From Erythrobacter rubeus (GTDB lineage: Bacteria > Pseudomonadota > Alphaproteobacteria > Sphingomonadales > Sphingomonadaceae), in assembly GCF_014705715.1 (NCBI RefSeq), contig NZ_JACXLC010000001.1:2908429-2972428 (forward strand): 64,000 bases of DNA, given 5' to 3'. Below the pieces are notes generated by a model. It saw only the letters and a program-made list of their open reading frames with translations. It was not told the origin of the DNA and did not search any database. A program made the translations under genes and the position numbers. Below, piece after piece: positions 46,758-56,330 of this stretch. How positions within the stretch are numbered: position 1 is the stretch's first letter; the number at the start of each line of letters is the position of its first letter.

Positions 46758-47207
46758 ATGCCTCACAAAACCACGCCCTCCGCCGCTCGCCGATCCACGA
46801 TCGCCCGTCTTGCGGAGCCGCCGCAGATCAGTGGCCTTTCCCCGCAAGCTGCCCGGTTTGTCTACTCGCTGCGGCTGATTGCCCTGCATGACCGTGCGTG
46901 GCGTGACCCCGTGCCGGAACTGGCGGTGAGGCTCGGGAGCGTTGAGGTGGCCGCGCGGGCGCTCGCGCTGTCTCAGGCGATCTCTTCCTGCTGGCCCGAA
47001 GCGGTGCATGTCTCGCGCTTTTGCTGCCAGTTGCTATCGCACGACGAGATGACGATCGGCTCGCTGATCGATTGCGCGGTGCGGTGCGATCGCCCGGGCT
47101 TCGAAGGAGCGATCGCAGGGCTTGTCAGGCCGGACCGGGTGCACCGTATGTGGGAGGCGGTGCTTGGCCTTGTTGCGGCCGAGGCGAACGCCGCGCCGTC
47201 ATCCTAG
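46758..47207 (+). CDS. Conserved hypothetical protein upstream of gltX
   Basis: 149-residue soluble protein, not recognised beyond a feeling that Sphingomonadales relatives exist. It is helical, with PQISGLSPQAARFVYSLRLIALHDRAWRDPVPELAVRLGSVEVAARALALSQAIS in outline and a C-terminal LVRPDRVHRMWEAVLGLVAAE. There is no signal or membrane span. Codon use looks native. It is 39 bases before gltX on the same strand, so it is probably co-transcribed. Confidence 0.75.
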   Translation: MPHKTTPSAARRSTIARLAEPPQISGLSPQAARFVYSLRLIALHDRAWRDPVPELAVRLGSVEVAARALALSQAISSCWPEAVHVSRFCCQLLSHDEMTIGSLIDCAVRCDRPGFEGAIAGLVRPDRVHRMWEAVLGLVAAEANAAPSS

Positions 47208-47246
47208 AACTTGCCGCAGGGCGCTGCGCTGTCTACCGGACACCGC

Positions 47247-48575
47247 ATGACGACCACCCGTTTCGCACCGTCGCCCACGGGCCGATTGCATGTCGGCAAT
47301 ATCCGCACCGCGCTCCACAACTGGATGCTTACCCGCAAGGCTGGCGGCGACTTCATCCTGCGCATCGACGATACCGACGCGGCGCGATCGAAAGAGGAAT
47401 ATGTCGAGGCGATCCGCACCGATCTGGCGTGGCTAGGCCTGGAGGCGGATCGCGAAGAGCGCCAGTCGGAGCGGCTCGGCAAATACGAAACCGCGTTCGA
47501 AGCCCTGCGCGAGGCCGGGCGCATCTACCCGGCCTATGAAACGCAGCAGGAGCTTGAGCTCAAGCGCAAGGTCCTGCTCGGCCGGGGCCTTCCGCCGATC
47601 TACGACCGCGGAGCGCTGGAACTCACCGAGGCGGCGCGCGCCGCGAAGGAAGCGGAGGGCATCGCCCCGCACTGGCGCTTCAAGCTCGATCACGATGAAC
47701 CTATCGTCTGGGAAGATGGCGTGCGCGGCGCGGTGAAGTTCGATGCGAAACTGGTCTCCGATCCGGTCATCCGCCGCGCGGACGGATCGTGGCTTTACAT
47801 GCTGCCGAGCACTGTCGACGATATCGACATGGGCGTGACGCAGGTGCTGCGCGGCGAGGATCATGTTTCGAACACCGCGGTGCAGATTCAGATGTTCACC
47901 GCCATGGATGCAGCGGTGCCCGCCTTCGCCCACGAGGCGCTGCTGGTCGGCAAAGAAGGAAAATTGTCCAAACGGTTGGGCTCGCTTGGCTGCGACAGCT
48001 TCCGCGAGCGCGGTATCGAACCCGAAGCCATTATTGCCGTGCTCGCGCGGCTCGGCACGTCGCTGCCGGTGGAGCCGATCGGTGATCGCGCGGCGCTGCT
48101 CGAAACGTTCGATCTATCGACATTCGGCCGCGCACCCGCCAAGTTCGACGATGCCGATCTTGAGCGGATCAACACCGCGCTGGTTCACGCGATGCCTTAT
48201 CATGCGGTCAAGGAGCGCCTGCCTGACGGCATGGACGAAGCGGGCTGGCACGCGGTCCAGCCGAATATCCTGACCGTTGGCGAAGCGGCGGAATGGTGGC
48301 GCCTTGTCACCGGTCCGATCGAAAAAGTTCAATTCTCCGAGGAAGATCGGGCTTATCTTGGCGAGGCAGCGAGCGCCCTCCAATGGACCGATGATCCGTG
48401 GGCTACGCTGACATCCTCGCTCAAGGAAAGCACCGGGCGAAAAGGCAAGACCCTGTTCCTGCCGCTGCGCCTGGCGCTCACAGGCATGAACCACGGGCCC
48501 GACATGGGCGAGCTGCTGCCGCTCATCGGCGAGGGCGAGGCGCGGGCGAGATTGGAACGAGCCGCCGCCGCTTAG
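47247..48575 (+). CDS. gltX: Glutamyl-tRNA synthetase
   Basis: Class I synthetase, 442 residues, starting TTTRFAPSPTGRLHVGNIRTALHNW (HIGH-type motif HVGN). The second signature reads KLSKR in GKEGKLSKRLGSLG instead of KMSKR, a common variant. The start is ATG 47247; upstream in-frame codons belong to a poorly conserved extension. Alphaproteobacteria often have two GltX paralogues with different tRNA specificity; which one this is cannot be told from sequence alone. Confidence 0.95.
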   Translation: MTTTRFAPSPTGRLHVGNIRTALHNWMLTRKAGGDFILRIDDTDAARSKEEYVEAIRTDLAWLGLEADREERQSERLGKYETAFEALREAGRIYPAYETQQELELKRKVLLGRGLPPIYDRGALELTEAARAAKEAEGIAPHWRFKLDHDEPIVWEDGVRGAVKFDAKLVSDPVIRRADGSWLYMLPSTVDDIDMGVTQVLRGEDHVSNTAVQIQMFTAMDAAVPAFAHEALLVGKEGKLSKRLGSLGCDSFRERGIEPEAIIAVLARLGTSLPVEPIGDRAALLETFDLSTFGRAPAKFDDADLERINTALVHAMPYHAVKERLPDGMDEAGWHAVQPNILTVGEAAEWWRLVTGPIEKVQFSEEDRAYLGEAASALQWTDDPWATLTSSLKESTGRKGKTLFLPLRLALTGMNHGPDMGELLPLIGEGEARARLERAAAA

Positions 48576-48637
48576 CGTTGTAAGCGTGTGATCGATCGAC
48601 AAGCACGCACATCACGAACCTCTGAGGGTGCAGCTCG

Positions 48638-50347
48638 ATGAAGCTGCGCGGTCTCGTGCCCGATTTCAGCTGGGCCCGCGATTACGAGATGCGCGCGGGG
48701 CTTGCCGATTGGATTGCGGGCACCATCCTCGCAATTTTGCTTATTCCCCAAGTGATGGCCTACGCACAGCTCGCCGGACTTCCGCCCGAGACCGGACTCT
48801 ACGCCGCTCTGCTGCCTCCGGTGCTCTATCTCCTTTTCGGAACGAGCCCTTTCGTTTCGGTCGGGCCGGTTGCGCTGATCTCGCTTGTCATCGCCGAGGC
48901 CGCATCGGGATCGGGTGCCGAGCCGCAGGTTGCAGCCGCCATTATCGCGATCCAGTCCGGTACGATCCTGGCCGTGCTGGGGGCGTTTGGTCTGGGGCGT
49001 CTCGTGAATTTCGTAAGCGAGCCAGTGCTCCTGGGCTTCACGGCAGCGGTCGCCATCCTGATCGTTTCGAGCCAGGTGCCGACGCTGGTCGGGACCGACC
49101 CCGAACGGGCTGGAAACCTCCCTGCAGCAATCAGCGAATTCATGAAGGTCCTGCCCGATTGGCAGCCGGTGACTGCTGCTATCGGCATCGGCGCGGCCGT
49201 ACTTTTGTTCGCGCTGGACCGCTACGCTGCGCCGGCTGCCTGGAAAGTCGGCATCAGGCCGCCGTGGCGTCAGGCGATTGCAAAATCCTTGCCCCTGATG
49301 GTCATTGCAGGTGCCGCTCTGATTGCCGGGAATTTTGGCGATACCGTCGCGCGGGTGGAAGCGCCCTCAGGCGGTCTCCCTTCGGTGGCTCTTCCACCTC
49401 TCGACCCCGCGCTGTGGCTCCAATTGCTGCCGAGCGGATTGGCGGTAGCCGTCGTTACCTTTGTCACCGCAGCGGCCGTCGCCAAGTCGCTCGCGGGGAG
49501 CGATCGCAGTGCACTCGACACCAGCCGGGAGGCGCTGGCGCTCGGCCTCGGCAATGTGGGTGCGGCGATGTCGGGAGGCTATGCGGTGGGAGCCAGCCTC
49601 AGCCGCTCGGCCCTGGCCGAGGATAGTGGGGCACAATCGCCGCTCGCTTCGGTTGTCGCCGCACTGCTTGTTCTCGCGGCGATTTTCTTCCTGGCACCCT
49701 TGCTCGGATACCTCCCGAAAACCGCGCTCGCTGCGCTGGTGATCAGCGCTGTCTTCGGCCTCGTCAAACTACGCGAGATGCGGGACGTCTGGCGGCATGA
49801 CCGATACGAAGGCGCGATCATCGCCATAGCTTTTGCGGCGACGCTCGCGCTTGGTGTGGAACTCGGCCTACTAGTCGGCGCGCTGGCGGCCGCGGCGCAT
49901 CACCTGTGGTTCTCTTCGCTGCCGCGCGTGACCCGGGTAGGGACGAATGATGACGGCGAATCCTTTCGCTCTGTCCAGCGCGATTCAATCGAGCTGAGCG
50001 AGGATCCCGCATTGGTCGTCCGCATCGACCGATCGATCTTCTTTGCCAACGCGGCCTTTATCGAGGACGAAGTGTTCGCGCGGATCGGCCAGCATGAGGG
50101 TATCGAGTGCCTCGTCCTCGATATGCGCGCTATCAATACGGTCGATGCAAGCGGTGTGGCGATGCTGAAACGACTGGTGCAGCGCCTCCATGAAAAGGGC
50201 ATCGACGTCCGCTTCGCTGCCGCCCATCAGCCGGTCGCTGACAGCCTCGGTTCCCTCAATTCGCAGCATTGCAGTTTTCATCGTACCGTGAACGAGGCGC
50301 TCGATGCCTATGGGGTGGATTACCGGAACGACATCGCCCCGACCTGA
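48638..50347 (+). CDS. SulP family anion transporter with STAS domain
   Basis: 569-residue permease: about eleven hydrophobic spans from LADWIAGTILAILLIPQVMAYAQLAGLPPETGLYAAL (the SulP signature) through residue 430, then a cytoplasmic STAS domain (about 445-560: ALVVRIDRSIFFANAAFIEDEV, CLVLDMRAINTVDASGVAMLKRL). It probably carries sulfate, bicarbonate or a dicarboxylate; the substrate is unknown. It is convergent with pyk, four bases apart. Confidence 0.94.
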   Translation: MKLRGLVPDFSWARDYEMRAGLADWIAGTILAILLIPQVMAYAQLAGLPPETGLYAALLPPVLYLLFGTSPFVSVGPVALISLVIAEAASGSGAEPQVAAAIIAIQSGTILAVLGAFGLGRLVNFVSEPVLLGFTAAVAILIVSSQVPTLVGTDPERAGNLPAAISEFMKVLPDWQPVTAAIGIGAAVLLFALDRYAAPAAWKVGIRPPWRQAIAKSLPLMVIAGAALIAGNFGDTVARVEAPSGGLPSVALPPLDPALWLQLLPSGLAVAVVTFVTAAAVAKSLAGSDRSALDTSREALALGLGNVGAAMSGGYAVGASLSRSALAEDSGAQSPLASVVAALLVLAAIFFLAPLLGYLPKTALAALVISAVFGLVKLREMRDVWRHDRYEGAIIAIAFAATLALGVELGLLVGALAAAAHHLWFSSLPRVTRVGTNDDGESFRSVQRDSIELSEDPALVVRIDRSIFFANAAFIEDEVFARIGQHEGIECLVLDMRAINTVDASGVAMLKRLVQRLHEKGIDVRFAAAHQPVADSLGSLNSQHCSFHRTVNEALDAYGVDYRNDIAPT

Positions 50348-50350
50348 GGT

Positions 50351-51832
50351 TCAGCCTTCGTGTTTCTCCAGCTCATCGCCGTTCAGCGTGACGATATGGA
50401 GCAGATTGGTCGATCCCGGTGTCCCGAACGGCACCCCGGCGAGGACGATCTGCTTAGATCCTGCCTCACCGAAACCGTGGCGCAGCGCCATCCGCTTGCC
50501 CTTGGCAATCATCTCTTCGAAGCTGCCGATATCCTTGGTTGCAACCGCATGGGTTCCCCATAGCAATTGCACGCGGCGGGCGGTGCGCATGGAAGGGGTG
50601 AGTACCAGGACCGGCGTATCGGGGCGTTCGCGGGCGACGCGCCGGGCAGTCGATCCGCTTGCGGTAAAAACCGTAATCGCGCTGATCGAAACGGTATCGG
50701 CAATCGTCATGCAGCTATGCGCAAGGGCATCGGACGTCGTCGCATCGGGCGGTGTCTCAAGGAAACGGACGCGCTCGATATAGTCCTCATCGCGTTCCAC
50801 TTCGTGCGCGATGGAGTGCATCATCGCGACCGATTCCTGCGGCCAGTCGCCCGCGGCGCTTTCGGCAGACAGCATCACCGCATCGGCGCCGTCATACACC
50901 GCATTGGCGACATCGGACACTTCGGCGCGGGTCGGGGTCGGGCTTTCGATCATCGATTCGAGCATCTGCGTCGCCACGATCACCGGTTTGCCCGCATGGC
51001 GCGCCGCGTTGACGATCTTCTTTTGCAGCGGCGGGACTTCGTGCGGCTCCAGCTCGACGCCCAGATCTCCGCGCGCAACCATGATGCCGTCGGACATGTC
51101 GATGATTTCGCCGAGCCGGTTGACCGCTTGGGGTTTCTCGATCTTGGCGCACAGTGCGACCGCTTTGCCGCCATGCGAGGCCACGAGCTTGCGCGCTTCG
51201 GCCATGTCGTCTGGTCGCTGGACAAACGATAACGCGATCCAGTCGGCCCCGTGCTGCACGGCGAAGGCGAGATCGCTGCGGTCTTTTTCGGTCAGGGCAG
51301 GGATGGGGACCTCGGCGTCGGGCACGTTCACGCCTTTGCGGTCTGAAATCACCCCGCCGACTTCCGCCGTGCAGAATATCCGCTCATCGTCGGCTTCTTT
51401 GACCTTGAGCCGGATTTTGCCGTCATTGATCAGCAGCCGCTGCCCGCGCTTCATGATGCCGAAGAGTTCCGGATGGGGCAGGCACACCCGGTTCTCGTCG
51501 CCTGGCGTCTCATCGCGGTCGAGCGTGAAATGGGCCGAATGCTTGATGACCGCCTGTCCGTCCTTGAACGTGCCCACGCGCAATTTCGGACCTTGCAGGT
51601 CAGCAAGGATGGCTATCGGGCGGCGAAACTCCTTTTCGAGCGCGCGGATCGCCGTGATCGCTTCGGCATGATCCTTTTGTGAGCCGTGGCTCATGTTCAC
51701 GCGAAACGCATCCGCTCCAGCCTTGAACAGGCGGCGCAGCATTTCGGGCGAGCGGCTTGCCGGGCCGATCGTCGCCAAAATCTTGACCTTGCGGCCGCGC
51801 GGGTCGATCCTCGATTGATCGCGTTTTGCCAT
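50351..51832 (-). CDS. pyk: Pyruvate kinase
   Basis: Final step of glycolysis, phosphoenolpyruvate plus ADP to pyruvate plus ATP. The 493-residue protein shows KILATIGPASRSPEMLRRLFKAGADAFRVNMSHG, the metal/substrate segment AKIEKPQAVNRLGEIIDMSDGIMVARGDLGVEL and TRAEVSDVANAVYDGADAVMLSAESAAGD. The allosteric C-terminal domain is present. It is divergent from the DUF1244 gene. Confidence 0.97.
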   Translation of the reverse strand: MAKRDQSRIDPRGRKVKILATIGPASRSPEMLRRLFKAGADAFRVNMSHGSQKDHAEAITAIRALEKEFRRPIAILADLQGPKLRVGTFKDGQAVIKHSAHFTLDRDETPGDENRVCLPHPELFGIMKRGQRLLINDGKIRLKVKEADDERIFCTAEVGGVISDRKGVNVPDAEVPIPALTEKDRSDLAFAVQHGADWIALSFVQRPDDMAEARKLVASHGGKAVALCAKIEKPQAVNRLGEIIDMSDGIMVARGDLGVELEPHEVPPLQKKIVNAARHAGKPVIVATQMLESMIESPTPTRAEVSDVANAVYDGADAVMLSAESAAGDWPQESVAMMHSIAHEVERDEDYIERVRFLETPPDATTSDALAHSCMTIADTVSISAITVFTASGSTARRVARERPDTPVLVLTPSMRTARRVQLLWGTHAVATKDIGSFEEMIAKGKRMALRHGFGEAGSKQIVLAGVPFGTPGSTNLLHIVTLNGDELEKHEG

Positions 51833-51900
51833 AGCTTTGAAAAATCCTTGTGCGAGGGACAGCTATGGCACGGAAGTTTTTCAACTCAAGGAATAGTCTC

Positions 51901-52236
51901 ATGGTTACAGGCCCCGCAGATACGAATTCGCCCGAGCCGCTCGATGCGCTTGACGATGCTGTGGCCGCCGCGGCGTTTCGCCGCCTCGTCCGGCACCTGC
52001 GCAACCGTCACGATGCCCAGAACATCGAACTGATGGGGCTCGCCGGCTTTTGCCGCAATTGCCTCGCCGACTGGATCCGCGATGCCGGATACGAAGGCGA
52101 CAAGGCAGCTGCGCGCGAGCTGATCCACGGAATGCCGATGGAACAATGGAAAGCGGAAAAGCAAATCCCGACTACCGACGCTCAAATTGCGGCGATGGAA
52201 GCCAGCCTGAGGAAGAACAAGCCGGACCTGCGCTGA
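51901..52236 (+). CDS. DUF1244 family protein
   Basis: 111 residues with the family core AAFRRLVRHLRNRHDAQNIELMGLAGFCRNCLADWIRDAGYEGDKAAARELIHGMPMEQWKA in outline. The conserved CRNC cysteine pair (about 57-60) might bind a metal. The start is ATG 51901, with AAGGAA eight bases upstream. The function is unknown. Confidence 0.92.
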   Translation: MVTGPADTNSPEPLDALDDAVAAAAFRRLVRHLRNRHDAQNIELMGLAGFCRNCLADWIRDAGYEGDKAAARELIHGMPMEQWKAEKQIPTTDAQIAAMEASLRKNKPDLR

Positions 52237-52344
52237 CTTTTCCAGCGCAAAAGCCTCGTCTTGTGGAAAGCGGACTTTTGCCGGCGCACGCTCCTGCCTA
52301 TTCAGAGCGCCGACCGATTCTCATATCACTGGAGTTACCGATAC

Positions 52345-52581
52345 ATGGCTGAAGCCACCGACGACCGCCTGCGCCTGCTGATCGAGCGCATCGAACGCCT
52401 CGAAGAAGAAAAGAAAGGCATCGCCGACGATATTCGCGATGTCTACGCCGAGGCGAAGGCCGTAGGTTACGATGCCAAGATCATGCGCCAGATTGTCCGC
52501 TTGCGTAAGATGAAGCCGGACGATCGCAGCGAACAGGAAATGATCCTCGACACGTACAAGGCGGCGCTCGGCATGGGCTGA
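52345..52581 (+). CDS. gapR: GapR-like DUF2312 DNA-binding protein
   Basis: 78-residue coiled-coil protein, [53 protein letters not shown] in outline, matching the GapR family that clamps overtwisted DNA ahead of replication and transcription in Caulobacter. The start is ATG 52345 with GGAG ten bases upstream. The symbol is by family; the role here is inferred. Confidence 0.9.
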   Translation: MAEATDDRLRLLIERIERLEEEKKGIADDIRDVYAEAKAVGYDAKIMRQIVRLRKMKPDDRSEQEMILDTYKAALGMG

Positions 52582-52655
52582 GGCGCCGATGCGCACCCTT
52601 GAATTTCCGCCGACGTGTCTTACCTTATTAACACACTGAAAGAGGGAGATATTCA

Positions 52656-53003
52656 TTGGCAAGAGAATGGAAAGACGCGCGCGGTGTAATCGTGACCACC
52701 ACGCCCACCATCGAGGGGCAGCCGATCCAGGAGTACTGCGGCATCGTCGTTGGCGAGGTGATCGTCGGCGCGAACCTGTTCCGCGATCTGTTCGCCAACA
52801 TTCGCGACATCGTCGGCGGGCGTTCGGGCAGTTATGAGCGCATTCTCTCCGATGCGCGCAACCAGGCAATCGAGGAATTGCAGGCCGAGGCGGCCAGCCG
52901 CGGGGGGAACGCCGTTGTCGGGATCGATCTCGATTACGAGGTGATCGGCGACACCGGTTCGATGCTGATGGTCTCTGCGAGCGGGACCGCGGTCAGGGTC
53001 TGA
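52656..53003 (+). CDS. YbjQ/DUF74 family protein
   Basis: 115 residues with the YbjQ pattern [52 protein letters not shown] in outline and [15 protein letters not shown]. It probably forms a pentamer; the function is unresolved. The start is TTG at 52656, supported by GAGGGAG seven bases upstream. The GNAT gene begins directly at its stop. Confidence 0.93.
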   Translation: MAREWKDARGVIVTTTPTIEGQPIQEYCGIVVGEVIVGANLFRDLFANIRDIVGGRSGSYERILSDARNQAIEELQAEAASRGGNAVVGIDLDYEVIGDTGSMLMVSASGTAVRV

Positions 53004-53004
53004 A

Positions 53005-53454
53005 ATAGTCGAGATCCGGCGGCTCGGAGTTGCCGACGCCGGCCTGCTGCCCGAAGTTAACCGCCTGTACGGAGAGGCATTCGCCGAAGTCGACGAATAC
53101 GCCGCGGACCCGCCGACCGAAGCGCGCGCCAACGAGCTGCTCGGCAATGACGATGCGATTTTGCTCGTCGCTTTCGACGGCAAGCGGCCCGTCGGCGCGC
53201 TCACAGCCTATGTCCTGCCGAAATTCGAGCAGAACCGCTCCGAGCTGTTCATCTATGATCTTGCTGTGGCCGAGAATTTTCGGCGGCAGGGTATTGCAAC
53301 GCAGCTGATCCGCGCAGCAGGTCGGTTGGCGCGGGAGCGCGGCGTCTGGATAATGTTCATCCAGGCCGAAGCCGGAGACGAACCGCCGCTTGCGCTCTAC
53401 AGAAAACTGTCGGTGTCAGAAGAGGTCGCGCACCATTTCGATATTGAACCTTAG
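53005..53454 (+). CDS. GNAT acetyltransferase, AAC(3)-I-like, without a standard start codon
   Basis: The frame continues naturally upstream of the first standard start codon (TTG 53161) through VEIRRLGVADAGLLPEV, YGEAFAEVDEYAADPP and NELLGNDDAI, which are the expected first 50 residues of an AAC(3)-I-type GNAT. The codon where Met should be is ATA (53005-53007), six bases after AGGG. The rest has the acetyl-CoA loop LAVAENFRRQGIATQLI (about 84-100). So the gene either uses a rare start, has a start mutation, or a sequence error is present. It overlaps the convergent CPBP gene by 39 bases. 149 residues if read from ATA. Confidence 0.7.
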   Translation: MVEIRRLGVADAGLLPEVNRLYGEAFAEVDEYAADPPTEARANELLGNDDAILLVAFDGKRPVGALTAYVLPKFEQNRSELFIYDLAVAENFRRQGIATQLIRAAGRLARERGVWIMFIQAEAGDEPPLALYRKLSVSEEVAHHFDIEP

Positions 53455-54270
53455 ACCGCGCTGCCCCCCCTCAGCCGTCATCGCGAGCGCGGCTACACCG
53501 ATGGCGAAACCGTTATGCGCCGCGTGCAGCACAATCGCCCAGATGAGGCCGTAGTGCACCCTAAGATAGGCCGCCATCGAACCGAGCACGAATTGCGGAA
53601 GCACCAGAGGCAGCAGGATCGCCAGCGCGCCCTCCGTATAATTGAACAGGTGAACGAGCGCGAAGCTGAGCGTGCTCAGCCAGAACAACACGGGAAACAG
53701 CTTGCGAAACCAGCGCATCGGCGGGCGGCGGCGCAGCGCGAACAGGCTTGCCGCGGCGAGCACCAGGCCGACCAGCATCGAAATGCCGACCGCGAGCTGC
53801 GCTTCCTCGCCGGTGTTGGACGCCCCCATCATCGCCGCGACCAACCCGCTTGCGATCAGCACCGCGAAGGCCAGCAAATAGCCCGGTCTGCCCGAAAGCC
53901 AGCTTCTAAAAACCAGCTCCTCCATGATCGGCGCGACGACAACGACCAGCGCGACCGTGGTCAGGTTCATCTCAAGCGTGCTGTTGAGATTGTCCGGAAG
54001 TTCGAACCCGATCGCCACGATCAGCATGAGGACGCTGATGAACGCGGTCATGATGAGCAGATCGAGCCCCAATATCCGCGCGGTTACCTTTAGCGGCTGA
54101 GCCCCTGCTCCCACCACTTCCGGCAACACCGGTCGTTGGAGAAAGGCCAGATATCTGCTCCATTCGGCGCGCGCCGTCGGCGCAGGCAGCATCGCGCGCG
54201 CATCGCGTCCGTCGCCAAAGACGTTCTCGATTTCGGAGGGTGTTACGGGGCTTGTGGTCGTATCGCTCAT
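53416..54270 (-). CDS. CPBP family intramembrane metalloprotease
   Basis: 284-residue membrane protein with about seven spans. The CPBP motifs are present: EELVFR (about 118-123), FALVHLFN near 205-212 and the final HAAHNGFA near 250, all candidate active-site residues. A polar N-terminal 60 residues precede the first span. In other bacteria the family includes CAAX-type proteases and bacteriocin-immunity proteins; the substrate here is unknown. Confidence 0.9.
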   Translation of the reverse strand: MSDTTTSPVTPSEIENVFGDGRDARAMLPAPTARAEWSRYLAFLQRPVLPEVVGAGAQPLKVTARILGLDLLIMTAFISVLMLIVAIGFELPDNLNSTLEMNLTTVALVVVVAPIMEELVFRSWLSGRPGYLLAFAVLIASGLVAAMMGASNTGEEAQLAVGISMLVGLVLAAASLFALRRRPPMRWFRKLFPVLFWLSTLSFALVHLFNYTEGALAILLPLVLPQFVLGSMAAYLRVHYGLIWAIVLHAAHNGFAIGVAALAMTAEGGQRGLRFNIEMVRDLF

Positions 54271-54324
54271 CGGGCTAATGCGATGGCTCTATTTATTCGC
54301 TTAAGACAAGCAAAAAGAGTTCTC

Positions 54325-55071
54325 ATGGCAGGCCATTCCAAATTCAAGAACATCATGCACCGCAAGGGTGCGCAGGACAAGAAACGCTCCAACCTGTTTT
54401 CCAAGCTCAGCCGCGAAATCACGGTGGCGGCAAAGATGGGCACCCCGGATCCTGACATGAACCCGCGCCTGCGGCTGGCCGTGAACACGGCGAAGGCCCA
54501 GTCCATGCCCAAGGACAACATCCAGCGCGCCATCGACAAGGCAAGCGCGGGCGATGATGAGAATTACGAAGAGGTCCGCTACGAAGGGTATGGCCCCGGC
54601 GGCAGCGCGATCATCGTCGAGGCGCTGACCGACAATCGCAACCGCACCGCCACAGCCGTGCGCACCGCCTTCAGCAAGAATGGCGGCAATCTCGGCACCG
54701 AAGGATCGGTTGCACATGGCTTCGAACGGCTCGGTTATATCGAATATCCCGCCGATGCAGGCAGCGAGGACAAGGTTCTCGAGGCGGCGATGGAAGCCGG
54801 CGCCGAAGACATCGCCTCGAGCGATGATGGGCACGAGATCTGGACCGCTGCGGAGGATCTGCACGAGGTCGCATCCTCGCTCGAAAAGGCTCTCGGCGAA
54901 GCGAAGGAAGTAAAGCTTGCCTGGAAGCCGAACATCACGGTCGACATGGATGAGAAAGCCGCAGGCACCCTGCTCAAGCTGATCGACGCGCTCGATGATG
55001 ATGACGATGTACAGACTGTCTGGGGCAATTACGAAATCAGCGACGACGTGATGGAGAAGCTCGACGCCTGA
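54325..55071 (+). CDS. yebC: YebC/PmpR family transcriptional regulator or translation factor
   Basis: 248 residues starting [31 protein letters not shown], the diagnostic YebC N-terminus. The C-terminal domain has the acidic [15 protein letters not shown]. The start is ATG 54325 with AAGAG upstream. It is followed at once by a microprotein gene and ruvC, a common neighbourhood. Confidence 0.96.
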   Translation: MAGHSKFKNIMHRKGAQDKKRSNLFSKLSREITVAAKMGTPDPDMNPRLRLAVNTAKAQSMPKDNIQRAIDKASAGDDENYEEVRYEGYGPGGSAIIVEALTDNRNRTATAVRTAFSKNGGNLGTEGSVAHGFERLGYIEYPADAGSEDKVLEAAMEAGAEDIASSDDGHEIWTAAEDLHEVASSLEKALGEAKEVKLAWKPNITVDMDEKAAGTLLKLIDALDDDDDVQTVWGNYEISDDVMEKLDA

Positions 55072-55082
55072 GGAAGCGGAGC

Positions 55083-55175
55083 GTGAGCTGGAAGGAGTGG
55101 GCTTTTGCGATAGCGCTCGGCGCTGCCTTCCTGCTCGCCGCAGCATGGCGGCTCGGGCTGCGGATCGGGCTCTAG
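55083..55175 (+). CDS. 30-residue membrane microprotein between yebC and ruvC
   Basis: GTG 55083 is six bases after AGGAAG and opens [30 protein letters not shown], a single transmembrane helix bracketed by Lys and Arg residues. The frame ends at TAG 55173 and ruvC starts five bases later. Spacing is tight on both sides, as in a real operon gene. Confidence 0.6.
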   Translation: MSWKEWAFAIALGAAFLLAAAWRLGLRIGL

Positions 55176-55179
55176 GCCG

Positions 55180-55650
55180 ATGATCGTCCTCGGTCTCGAC
55201 CCTTCGCTCAGTTGCACCGGTTGGGGCGTGGTCCGCGCCGAGGGATCACGGATTGCGCATATCGCGAACGGTCAGGTGAAGACCGATGCGAAGGCTCCCA
55301 TGGCGCAGCGCCTCGATCAGCTGCACCGCGCGGTGCGGCAGGTCATCGCCGATTACCGCCCCGACCGTGCCGCGTGCGAAGAGGTCTTCGTGAACAAGAA
55401 CCCGCAATCGACGCTCAAGCTGGCACAGGCGCGCGGATGTGTGCTGGCCGCGTGCGGGGCGGACGGGCTTCCGGTTCAGGAACTGGCGGCGCGGCTCGTG
55501 AAAAAAGCCGTCGTCGGGACAGGCGGCGCGGACAAGACGCAGGTCCAGGCGATGCTCAAAGTGCTGCTTCCGGGGGCCAGCATAGCCGGGGCCGATGCGG
55601 GCGATGCGCTGGCGGTTGCGATTGCGGCCGCGCACCTGAAAGCCGCCTGA
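55180..55650 (+). CDS. ruvC: Holliday junction resolvase RuvC
   Basis: 156-residue endonuclease that cuts Holliday junctions. The four acidic residues are visible: D7 in [13 protein letters not shown]67/E68 in [11 protein letters not shown], and D139 and D142 in [12 protein letters not shown]. Partners ruvA and ruvB are not adjacent downstream. Confidence 0.96.
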   Translation: MIVLGLDPSLSCTGWGVVRAEGSRIAHIANGQVKTDAKAPMAQRLDQLHRAVRQVIADYRPDRAACEEVFVNKNPQSTLKLAQARGCVLAACGADGLPVQELAARLVKKAVVGTGGADKTQVQAMLKVLLPGASIAGADAGDALAVAIAAAHLKAA

Positions 55651-55715
55651 TCGACTGAAACTTGCAAAAATGTTAACCTAAAGCGTGGTCGCAACAACGA
55701 TTCGGGAGGAATCCG

Positions 55716-56186
55716 ATGAAGAAAGTTGCACTTCCTGCAATACTTGGCGGAGCATTGCTCGCCAGCAGCGCAGCCCACGCACAAAGCTTTACCTACGAGG
55801 TGGTCTGGCAACCGGTCGAACAGATCGGCGGCATAGCCGGCCCTGACGGTACGCAATATCAAGGAGGGGTTGTCGAGGGGACGTACACGGCGACCTATGA
55901 CGACGGCACAGTGAACAATGGAACCGTCAAATGCGTCGGCACCGATCAACCCGATGGCGGCATCTTCGCCATTCACCTCGCCTGCACGACCAGAGAGGAA
56001 AGCGGCGTTGGCGCCATTGCCTATGGTTGCAATTTCATCGGTGAGCGAGGGCCGGAAACGCCGCTTGGCTGCGTTGGCGCGCTACAAGGCAAGGAAGGCG
56101 ATATGGCCGGTCGCAATGGCAGCGTGACGATGGAATGGTATTCCGACAGCGGGGCGCGCGGCACAGGATCGTGGTACGCGCAATAA
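55716..56186 (+). CDS. Exported protein of unknown function
   Basis: 156 residues with signal peptide KKVALPAILGGALLASSAAHAQ and cleavage at about residue 22. The mature part is beta-rich with three cysteines (VKCVG, LACTT, YGCNF, LGCVG, so four), probably disulfide-linked in the periplasm. No family recognised. The ribosome site GGAGGAA precedes the ATG at 55716. It is monocistronic with its own terminator. Confidence 0.8.
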   Translation: MKKVALPAILGGALLASSAAHAQSFTYEVVWQPVEQIGGIAGPDGTQYQGGVVEGTYTATYDDGTVNNGTVKCVGTDQPDGGIFAIHLACTTREESGVGAIAYGCNFIGERGPETPLGCVGALQGKEGDMAGRNGSVTMEWYSDSGARGTGSWYAQ

Positions 56187-56207
56187 CTCTGCCGTAAGCT
56201 TTTCGAG

Positions 56208-56238
56208 AGGCCGCCGAGAGACAATCGGCGGCCTTTTT
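56208..56238 (+). terminator. Terminator of the exported protein gene
   Basis: AGGCCGCCGA (56208-56217), seven-base loop, TCGGCGGCCT (56225-56234), then Ts to 56238. A perfect ten-base stem. Confidence 0.93.
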
Positions 56239-56330
56239 CCTAGGCTCGAAGAAACGCGGTCTTGCAGGCGCGCGCACCCGGCGGCTAGGTGCTCATCATC
56301 CCGGCAACGACAATGAGCGGCAACAACTCA

